Shown here in pieces: positions 32,736 through 37,612 of a stretch of 48,029 nt of DNA. The position numbers and the translations under genes were made by a program. The notes beneath the pieces were generated by a model, which saw only the letters and a program-made list of their open reading frames with translations, made no database searches and had not been told where the DNA came from. The stretch is from Clostridia bacterium. Lineage in GTDB: Bacteria > Bacillota > Clostridia > Oscillospirales > Butyricicoccaceae. Location of the stretch: positions 1-48,029 of the forward strand of contig JAFQTO010000008.1 in NCBI GenBank assembly GCA_017408985.1, read 5' to 3'. Position 1 is the first letter of the stretch. Each line of letters starts with the position of its first letter.

Positions 32736-33414
32736 TTTTCACGCTCACGTCCAGCCGGGCGCTGACCACGGGTGCCGTAATTCCGCCGCCGCAAAAGAAC
32801 AGCTGAGTCTGGCGGCCGGGGCGAATGTGGGAGCCGTAGTGGCGGTGTCGCACTTCTATCCCCTCAAGGACGATACCGCCGACTACCTCGCAAGGCGCCG
32901 TCGGGCAAAAGATAAACTGCAGTCCCTCTGCCGGCAGGAAAACGCCCTGCCGCAGGTGCTTTTTGGCTCGGAGGTGACCTTGTGCGGCGGTCTGGACAGG
33001 CTGGACTGCCTGAGGGAGCTATGCATCGACGGCACCGACTGTATGCTGGCGGAGATGCCGTTCGAGAGATGGAGCACAAGACTCCTTGACACGCTGGACG
33101 CGCTCAGACACGAGCGGGATATCTCCGTTTTGCTGGCTCACGCCGACCGCTACGACCCCAAAGCCGTAGAGACTCTGCTGAAAGACGGCTACCCCTGCCA
33201 GCTGAATTACGACGGGTTCGGCTCGTTTTTTAAGAGCCGCCGTCTGCGCAAATGGGCGGAAAACGGCTGGGTCGCCGCCCTGGGCAGCGATATCCACGGC
33301 ACTCAGGTGGGATACAAGCATCTGAACAAGGCACGTTCCGCGCTGGGCGACAGGCTGTTTGATGAGATCAGCGCCCGAAGCGCGCGCCTGCTGAATATCG
33401 AGGTGGCAAAATGA
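32725..33414 (+). CDS. PHP-type tyrosine-protein phosphatase (CpsB/CapC/YwqE family)
   Basis: A 229-residue metal-dependent phosphatase. The PHP motifs appear in order: IIDFHAHVQPGADHG, AVSHFYP, LFGSEVTLC, LAEMPF, LLAHADRYD and LGSDIHG. These bind the Mn cluster. CpsB enzymes remove phosphate from the tyrosine cluster of the partner BY-kinase. The ATG at 32725 lies inside the kinase end (11-base overlap) behind CAGGATG-like sequence. Its stop overlaps the next gene. Confidence 0.92.
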   Translation: MIIDFHAHVQPGADHGCRNSAAAKEQLSLAAGANVGAVVAVSHFYPLKDDTADYLARRRRAKDKLQSLCRQENALPQVLFGSEVTLCGGLDRLDCLRELCIDGTDCMLAEMPFERWSTRLLDTLDALRHERDISVLLAHADRYDPKAVETLLKDGYPCQLNYDGFGSFFKSRRLRKWAENGWVAALGSDIHGTQVGYKHLNKARSALGDRLFDEISARSARLLNIEVAK

Positions 33415-33881
33415 GCACACTCACCAAATGTCTGCTGGTATTTCTGATGAGTATGGTGCCCGTTATCGAACTGCGGGGTGCCGTGCCCTTCGGCGTTGGG
33501 CTTGATCTGCCCCTGCCCGTGGTGTTTGGGCTGAGCGTGCTGGGCAATATGCTGCCCGTACCGTTCATCGCGCTGTTTATACGCAGGATATTCGCGTTTT
33601 TGCGGTCAAAAAGCCTCAAACTTGACCGAATAGTCACGAATATCGAGACCCGTGCCCGTCAAAAGGCGCGCAGGATCAAAAAAATCGAGACCCTCGGTCT
33701 GTATCTGTTCGTCGCCCTCCCCCTGCCCGGAACGGGCGCGTGGACGGGTGCGCTGATCGGCGCGCTGCTGAATATCAGGCTCAAATGGCTGATCCCCGCC
33801 ATATTCGCAGGCGTGATCACCGCGGGAGTGATAATGTGCATCCTCTCCTACGGCGCGGGTGCGCTTTTCGGGCTGGTTTGA
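33411..33881 (+). CDS. Small multidrug-export family membrane protein (COG2426)
   Basis: A 156-residue membrane protein with the COG2426 beginning KCLLVFLMSMVPVIELRGAV and the motif FVALPLPGTGAWTGALIGAL near the middle. It shows about four hydrophobic segments and belongs to the SNARE-associated/DedA-like superfamily by general appearance. The substrate is unknown despite the family name. It overlaps the phosphatase gene (ATGA) and ends the cassette. Confidence 0.88.
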   Translation: MSTLTKCLLVFLMSMVPVIELRGAVPFGVGLDLPLPVVFGLSVLGNMLPVPFIALFIRRIFAFLRSKSLKLDRIVTNIETRARQKARRIKKIETLGLYLFVALPLPGTGAWTGALIGALLNIRLKWLIPAIFAGVITAGVIMCILSYGAGALFGLV

Positions 33882-33902
33882 CCCCCTTTCCCCGCTTTTT
33901 TG

Positions 33903-33931
33903 TTGACATCTGTCATAAATAATATTAAAAT
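33903..33931 (+). promoter_or_regulatory. Promoter of the 77-residue membrane protein
   Basis: TTGACA (33903-33908) and TAAAAT (33926-33931) are 17 bases apart, a near-consensus promoter, 60 bases before the start. Confidence 0.75.
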
Positions 33932-33991
33932 TAATATAGTGCATATAACAGCCTCCGTCCGTGAGACTGAAATTTGAAAGGAGATAAAATT

Positions 33992-34225
33992 ATGGACCTG
34001 CTCAAGAAGTATTTTCCCTTTTCTTTCAAGGTAAAGGACCTTGCATCCCTCATCATCAACATCGTTATCTACCTCATTATTGACATCGTTTGCGGCGTAG
34101 TCATCGGCCTGCTGGCAAAACTGCCCATCGTCGGCATCATCTTCGGCCTGCTGGGCGGCCTGGTCGGTCTGTACGCTCTGGTCGGCATCGTTATTGCCAT
34201 CCTCGTATTCTTCAAGAAACTCTAA
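33992..34225 (+). CDS. Small hydrophobic membrane protein
   Basis: A 77-residue protein, not recognised. It starts MDLLKKYFPFSFKVKDLASL, then two hydrophobic segments, LIINIVIYLIIDIVCGVVIG and IIFGLLGGLVGLYALVGIVI, and a short basic end, FFKKL. AAAGGAG precedes the ATG. It has its own strong promoter and its own terminator, so it is a single highly expressible gene. Size and Gly-rich helices resemble small stress-linked membrane proteins, but no function can be given. Confidence 0.75.
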   Translation: MDLLKKYFPFSFKVKDLASLIINIVIYLIIDIVCGVVIGLLAKLPIVGIIFGLLGGLVGLYALVGIVIAILVFFKKL

Positions 34226-34242
34226 AAAGTAAATCTCATAAC

Positions 34243-34282
34243 GAAAAGAACAGTATTTGCCGCAAGCAAATACTGTTCTTTT
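34243..34282 (+). terminator. Terminator of the 77-residue protein gene
   Basis: A 16-bp stem, AAAAGAACAGTATTTG with CAAATACTGTTCTTTT, closes around CCGCAAG and ends in TTTTGTT. It is strong and may work in both directions. Confidence 0.88.
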
Positions 34283-34283
34283 G

Positions 34284-34324
34284 TTACTTCACCCTGCAAA
34301 CCTCGTCCCATAGCGACACAACAA
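34284..34324. repeat. Direct repeat left of the toxin module
   Basis: A 41-base sequence beginning TTACTTCACCCTGCAAAC and ending GACACAACAA. It recurs at 34670-34710 with 39 of 41 identical bases, 386 bases away. The two copies bracket the type I toxin-antitoxin module exactly. Confidence 0.85.
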
Positions 34325-34357
34325 TTTTGTATTGTACGTTGTGCATTTGTATCTCTA

Positions 34358-34386
34358 TTGCCATTTCCCGACATTTATGTTATAAT
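34358..34386 (+). promoter_or_regulatory. Promoter of the small toxin gene
   Basis: TTGCCA (34358-34363) and TATAAT (34381-34386) are 17 bases apart. The predicted RNA starts near 34393, about 75 bases before the ATG. Confidence 0.75.
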
Positions 34387-34446
34387 AATCCTCGGCTACC
34401 ACAGAAGGTAGGCGGTTAGCCCTCCAAACGGAGGGCACTTTTCCCT

Positions 34447-34462
34447 CCGGAAAGGAGGGCGG
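34447..34462 (+). promoter_or_regulatory. Hairpin that hides the toxin ribosome site
   Basis: CCCTCC pairs with AGGAGG-containing GGAGGG around GGAA, so the only ribosome site is inside a stem. A second hairpin, GCCCTCC-AAAC-GGAGGGC (34419-34435), precedes it. Hidden ribosome sites are typical of type I toxin messages. Confidence 0.65.
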
Positions 34463-34467
34463 TGCTG

Positions 34468-34554
34468 ATGGTTACATATAGCGAGTTGTTCACACTTCTC
34501 GGGCTTATCGTTTCAATTATCACACTCGTTGTTCTTATAACAAAAAAGAAATAA
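34468..34554 (+). CDS. Small hydrophobic type I toxin (holin-like)
   Basis: A 28-residue peptide: MVTYSELFTLL then a hydrophobic helix GLIVSIITLVVLI and a basic end TKKK. One membrane helix with a charged tail is the form of Fst/TxpA-like toxins and of the small proteins called putative holin-like toxins in Firmicutes. The ATG follows GGAGGGC at close range. It has a near-consensus promoter, a leader with two hairpins, a terminator, and a convergent antisense RNA gene overlapping its 3' end. Together these make a type I toxin-antitoxin module. Toxicity is inferred, not shown. Confidence 0.78.
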   Translation: MVTYSELFTLLGLIVSIITLVVLITKKK

Positions 34555-34628
34555 CCGCCCCAGCTTCCAACTTGGCGGTTAATTCTTAACTTCCATTTGG
34601 GCTAACCGTCTGCCGGTAGCCTTTTTCT
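34542..34628 (-). ncRNA. Predicted antisense antitoxin RNA of about 87 bases
   Basis: A minus-strand promoter, TTGACA (34658-34663) and TAATAT (34635-34640) 17 bases apart, would start RNA near 34628. The RNA begins with a hairpin GGCTACCG...CGGTTAGCC, then ends at a terminator, AACCGCC...GGCGGTT followed by ATTTCTTTTTT (34542-34580). It overlaps the last toxin codons. Its 5' part repeats the toxin leader (GGCTACC and CGGTTAGCC at 34394-34421), the direct-repeat layout known from Fst/RNAI. Confidence 0.72.
34600..34626 (+). terminator. Terminator of the toxin message
   Basis: GGCTA-A-CCG pairs with CGG-TAGCC around TCTGC, with one bulged A, and is followed by TTTTT. The same bases form the first hairpin of the antisense RNA. 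Confidence 0.7.
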
Positions 34629-34634
34629 ATATTT

Positions 34635-34663
34635 ATATTAGCACACACCGCCGAATGTGTCAA
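34635..34663 (-). promoter_or_regulatory. Promoter of the antitoxin RNA
   Basis: Minus-strand TTGACA (34658-34663), 17-base spacer, TAATAT (34635-34640). It is close to consensus and points at the toxin gene. Confidence 0.75.
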
Positions 34664-34669
34664 GAAATA

Positions 34670-34710
34670 TTACTTCACCCTGCAAACCCCGTCCCATAGC
34701 GGCACAACAA
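34670..34710. repeat. Direct repeat right of the toxin module
   Basis: The second copy of the 41-base direct repeat (39 of 41 bases identical to 34284-34324). The remaining 34711-34785 is AT-rich with no gene. Confidence 0.85.
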
Positions 34711-34785
34711 CCGTTCTTCATTCCGCCCAATATTATTGACTCTGTCCAATATTATTTATTAATTATCGGTATTTTACAATATCTT

Positions 34786-34814
34786 TTGCAGGTGGTATTA
34801 TATAGGTGTAATAT
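34786..34814 (+). promoter_or_regulatory. Promoter of ald
   Basis: TTGCAG (34786-34791) and TAATAT (34809-34814) are 17 bases apart, 52 bases before the ald start. Confidence 0.65.
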
Positions 34815-34865
34815 TCCAACGAGTTTTGGCGTTTACAATTTTATACCATAAAAGGAGCGACTAAT

Positions 34866-35984
34866 ATGATTATCGGTATCCCCAAAGAGACAAAAGAGCA
34901 CGAATATCGCGTGGCTTCTATCCCCTCCGACGTTGCGGAGCTTATCGGCGCGGGCCACACCGTTATGGTGGAGCACGATGCAGGCGCAAGGGCAGGCTAT
35001 TATGACGAGGATTACGCCGCTGTGGGCGCACAGATCGTTGATGCAGAGCAGGTCTACACCGCCGATCTGATCTACAAGGTCAAGGAAGTTCTCCCCCACG
35101 AGTACGATTGCTACAAGAGAGAGGGCCAGATCCTCTTCACCTACATCCATTCTGCCGCACACCCCGAGCAGAGCGTTGAGCTGATGAACCGCAAGGTCAT
35201 CGGTATCGCCTACGAGGACGTTACCGATGCCGAAGGCAGACTTCCCCTGCTTGCTCCTATGAGCGAGATGGCAGGCAAAGGCGGTTTTATGGCTGCCGTG
35301 CGCTTCAAGGAGACCATCAACGGCGGCGACGGTATGATGCTCAGCCGTGTCTGCGGCGTTGAGACCCCTCACATCGTCATCATCGGCTGCGGCGGCACCG
35401 GTATGGGCGCTGCCGAGTATGCATCCGCGCTGGGCAACAAGGTCACTATCCTGGACGTCAGCCGCAAGGCTATGCAGCGCGCTCACAGCCTGCTGCCCGC
35501 AAACGTGGAGTTTTTGCAGGCTTCCCGCGAGAACGTGCTCAAGAACATCAAGACCGCTGACGTTATCATCAACTGCGTACTGTGGCAGAAGACCCGCAAG
35601 GACCATATGATCTACCGCGACGACCTCAAGCTGATGAAGCGCGGTGCTATGATCGTTGACGTCGCCTGCGACGACAACGGCGCTATCGAGACCTGCCGCT
35701 CCACCACCCACGACGATCCCGTCTACTACGAGGAAGGCGTGCTCCACTACGCCGTTGCAAACATCCCCTCGCTGTACGCCCACACCTCCTCCATCCTGCT
35801 GTCCAACGCCACCCTGCCCTACACTCTGGAGATCGCAAACAAGGGCGTCAAGCAGGCTCTCAAGGATAATAAGTACCTGCGCGCCGGTCTGTCTTTCTGG
35901 GACGGCAAGGCAACCCTCAAAGAATGCTGCGACGTCAACGGCTACGAATGGAATAACCCCGACGAATTGGTAAAGACGTTCTAA
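34866..35984 (+). CDS. ald: Alanine dehydrogenase
   Basis: A 372-residue NAD-dependent enzyme that interconverts alanine with pyruvate and ammonia. MIIGIPKETKEHEYRVASIP is the N-terminal family signature, with substrate Arg15 and the later Lys in DLIYKVKEVLPHEYD. HSAAHPEQS, GIAYEDVTD and MSEMAGKGGFMAA follow. The NAD-binding fold carries VIIGCGGTGMGAAEYASAL. The catalytic His is in FTYIHSAAHPE. Length is normal. It is a single-gene unit with its own promoter and terminator. Codon use is biased to frequent codons, which suggests high expression. Confidence 0.96.
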   Translation: MIIGIPKETKEHEYRVASIPSDVAELIGAGHTVMVEHDAGARAGYYDEDYAAVGAQIVDAEQVYTADLIYKVKEVLPHEYDCYKREGQILFTYIHSAAHPEQSVELMNRKVIGIAYEDVTDAEGRLPLLAPMSEMAGKGGFMAAVRFKETINGGDGMMLSRVCGVETPHIVIIGCGGTGMGAAEYASALGNKVTILDVSRKAMQRAHSLLPANVEFLQASRENVLKNIKTADVIINCVLWQKTRKDHMIYRDDLKLMKRGAMIVDVACDDNGAIETCRSTTHDDPVYYEEGVLHYAVANIPSLYAHTSSILLSNATLPYTLEIANKGVKQALKDNKYLRAGLSFWDGKATLKECCDVNGYEWNNPDELVKTF

Positions 35985-35994
35985 TGTGCATAAT

Positions 35995-36026
35995 AAAAAC
36001 ACGCCGTGTAAACGGCGTGTTTTTTT
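35995..36026 (+). terminator. Terminator of ald
   Basis: AAAAACACGCCGT and ACGGCGTGTTTTTTT pair around GTAA, ten bases after the stop. Strong and symmetric. Confidence 0.9.
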
Positions 36027-36028
36027 AT

Positions 36029-36141
36029 GCACAATGCAAAACGCACAACGCACAACGCAAAATGAAGGTGTCGGCCCAGGCCGACGGATTGTAGGGGACG
36101 ATGCCCTCATCGTCCCGCGGGAGTTGAAACAACTCCCCTAC
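36029..36141. repeat. GCACAATGCAAAA run, GGTGTCGGC hairpin and TAGGGGA element, copy 2
   Basis: In order: GCACAATGCAAAACGCAC-type units (36030-36063), AGGTGTCGGC-CCAG-GCCGACGGATT, then the palindrome 36090-36141 with outer arms GTAGGGGA/TCCCCTAC and inner stems GGACGATG/CATCGTCC and GGGAGTT/AACTCCC. The order of modules matches 2600-2774. Confidence 0.75.
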
Positions 36142-36216
36142 AGTAAGGCGTGGGTAGCCAAGGACGGAGGCATTTTATCCCGTCGGCACCGCCGACACCG
36201 CTTTTCCATGCCGACT

Positions 36217-36423
36217 TTACGAAATCTGCTGTGCCTCAATATACAGATCGATGTCCTCAACTATATAATTGCCGCCGGTGGTATGCAGCGCCTCAAAACA
36301 GGAGTACACATAGTCCCATATACGGTGCGTGCTGAACAGCTCTGCCACCTGCTTTCCGCTCAAATCCTTGGCGGCCTTGTACTGTTCAACGCAATATATC
36401 AAAAACCGTCCTCGTTCACTCAT
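36217..36423 (-). CDS. DUF3791 family protein, probable antitoxin-like partner
   Basis: A 68-residue helical protein. FLIYCVEQYKAAKDLSGKQV (about 7-26) and ALHTTGGNYIVEDIDLYIEA (about 45-64) match DUF3791. The family is repeatedly found next to DUF3990 genes, as here, and such pairs are suspected toxin-antitoxin systems. GGAGGG precedes the ATG and it begins two bases after the previous stop. It is the last gene of the four-gene minus-strand operon 36217-37452. Confidence 0.86.
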   Translation of the reverse strand: MSERGRFLIYCVEQYKAAKDLSGKQVAELFSTHRIWDYVYSCFEALHTTGGNYIVEDIDLYIEAQQIS

Positions 36424-36425
36424 AT

Positions 36426-36662
36426 TTATCCCTCCGGAATCTCAATTTTTCCCGCTTCCTTCTCCCCTGCATACATATTAAAGATGGTCAGCGGGCTAAG
36501 CTGCCACACTTTTGTGCCCTCATCTTCCAGCAGCTCATACACCTGAGATTTATAGAACCAAATTGCCGCTTCTGTTTCAGAAAGGCTATATCTCTCTGCG
36601 ATCATTCGCACGATTTGCGGAACTATCAGGACGAGCATTGCCCTGAACTGTTTGTCTCCCAT
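36426..36662 (-). CDS. Small helical protein of the DUF3990 operon
   Basis: A 78-residue protein, not firmly recognised. It has FRAMLVLIVPQIVRMIAERY, then LSETEAAIWFYKSQVYELLE, an arrangement close to DUF3791-type partners (helix, then a segment where a YxSxVYELLE motif precedes a short C-terminal tail). It starts at ATG 36662, overlapping the DUF3990 stop by one base, with GGGGAGG seven bases upstream. Position and size suggest a second antitoxin-like or adaptor subunit. No catalytic residues are apparent. Confidence 0.75.
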   Translation of the reverse strand: MGDKQFRAMLVLIVPQIVRMIAERYSLSETEAAIWFYKSQVYELLEDEGTKVWQLSPLTIFNMYAGEKEAGKIEIPEG

Positions 36663-37153
36663 CAAAAGTCCTCCCCTTTCACAACGCCCACAAACCTGAG
36701 ATAACCGAGCGCTTTTTCCGATGCCGCAACAAGCTGATTATACAGCTTCTTGACCTTAAGCGCATCTATGGTCTGCTCCCTTGTAAGAATCCCTGCTTCA
36801 TAAAGAGCAAAGGTCGTATAAACGTCATCGTCTGCCACCGGGCCGTAGACAAAATCATATTTTTTCCCCGTATAGGTGCCGGAACGGTTGGCAGATACAA
36901 AATCGAGCCACTCTGCACCCGGTTCGTCAAACCGCAAAACAGCACACTCGGCAAACGCCCTCTTTTCATCAAGATCATAAACATTGACTGTATTTTCCCC
37001 GCATCTGCGGCGTTTGGTAACCTTTTCGGCAAAACTGCACGCCTGCGCTCTGTTGGTAGTCGTGTAAAAACCGTACCCGAAATCAAGATATCTGTTCTGC
37101 TCCACCAATTTTGGCGAGGACACTTCAACGTTACTGCCATGATAGACTATCAT
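36662..37153 (-). CDS. DUF3990 family protein, ADP-ribosyltransferase-like candidate toxin
   Basis: A 163-residue protein. It begins MIVYHGSNVEVSSPKLV, and continues LDFGYGFYTTTNRAQACSFA (about 26-45). YHGS followed by a GxGFYxT and a later acidic site is the pattern of ADP-ribosyltransferase-like folds, and DUF3990 is, as I recall, placed near that group. The C-terminal part contains DFVYGPVADDDVYTTFALYE, a common DUF3990 segment. I use ATG 37153 with GGAGG seven bases upstream. It sits between a coiled-coil gene and two small helical genes, one of them DUF3791. A NAD-dependent toxin is the working idea. Confidence 0.82.
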   Translation of the reverse strand: MIVYHGSNVEVSSPKLVEQNRYLDFGYGFYTTTNRAQACSFAEKVTKRRRCGENTVNVYDLDEKRAFAECAVLRFDEPGAEWLDFVSANRSGTYTGKKYDFVYGPVADDDVYTTFALYEAGILTREQTIDALKVKKLYNQLVAASEKALGYLRFVGVVKGEDF

Positions 37154-37155
37154 AG

Positions 37156-37452
37156 TCAACCCTCCAATGCCTTGTTTGCGATCGCCAACTCTGCCTCAAG
37201 AGATCTGATCATAGCATCAATATGTTCGCGCCGCTTTACAAGCTCTTTGACTTCGTCTGCGCGATCTCTCGGCAGGTATTTGGAAATCACCTTATTCCCA
37301 TCACGGTATTTCAAATAATAATAAACCTTTTCTCCCCGTTGTCTTTGGCAAACAACGCCTTTGGGCAGACCCGAATGCTCTTCCCTATATCTCGAAAGCA
37401 TATACTCGATTCGGTGTTTTTCCCGATCTATCACAGAAAGTATCATACTCAT
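37156..37452 (-). CDS. Small coiled-coil protein, first gene of the DUF3990 operon
   Basis: A 98-residue protein with a helical start (DREKHRIEYMLSRYREEHSG), a small beta part (GEKVYYYLKYRDGNKVISKYL) and a long coiled-coil end (about 60-98). The middle motif YYYLKYRxGxKVxSKYL resembles short proteins that accompany DUF3990/DUF3791 loci and some transposon or resolvase partners. Function unknown. The ATG at 37452 has AGGTG six bases upstream; a GTG at 37461 and an ATG at 37446 are alternatives. The DUF3990 gene begins within the last bases of its stop. Confidence 0.7.
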   Translation of the reverse strand: MSMILSVIDREKHRIEYMLSRYREEHSGLPKGVVCQRQRGEKVYYYLKYRDGNKVISKYLPRDRADEVKELVKRREHIDAMIRSLEAELAIANKALEG

Positions 37453-37469
37453 ATATATCACCTAATACT

Positions 37470-37498
37470 ATTATACGCAACTTTCTGTTATTTTTCAA
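37470..37498 (-). promoter_or_regulatory. Promoter of the DUF3990 operon
   Basis: Minus-strand TTGAAA (37493-37498) and TATAAT (37470-37475) are 17 bases apart, 18 bases before the ATG. Near consensus. Confidence 0.75.
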
Positions 37499-37557
37499 CT
37501 ATTTGTTGTGCACATATTGTCTGAACCCAAAAATTATTGCGTTAATTTCATCCAACA

Positions 37558-37588
37558 AAAAAACAGGGCCGAAGCCCTGTTTTTTCTG
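37558..37588. terminator. Terminator of the S-layer-type gene
   Basis: ACAGGGC-CGA-GCCCTGT with an A run on the left and a T run on the right, 25 bases beyond the end of the minus-strand gene. Works in either direction. Confidence 0.85.
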
Positions 37589-37612
37589 TATGAGAAACTA
37601 TTCAGTTAACTC

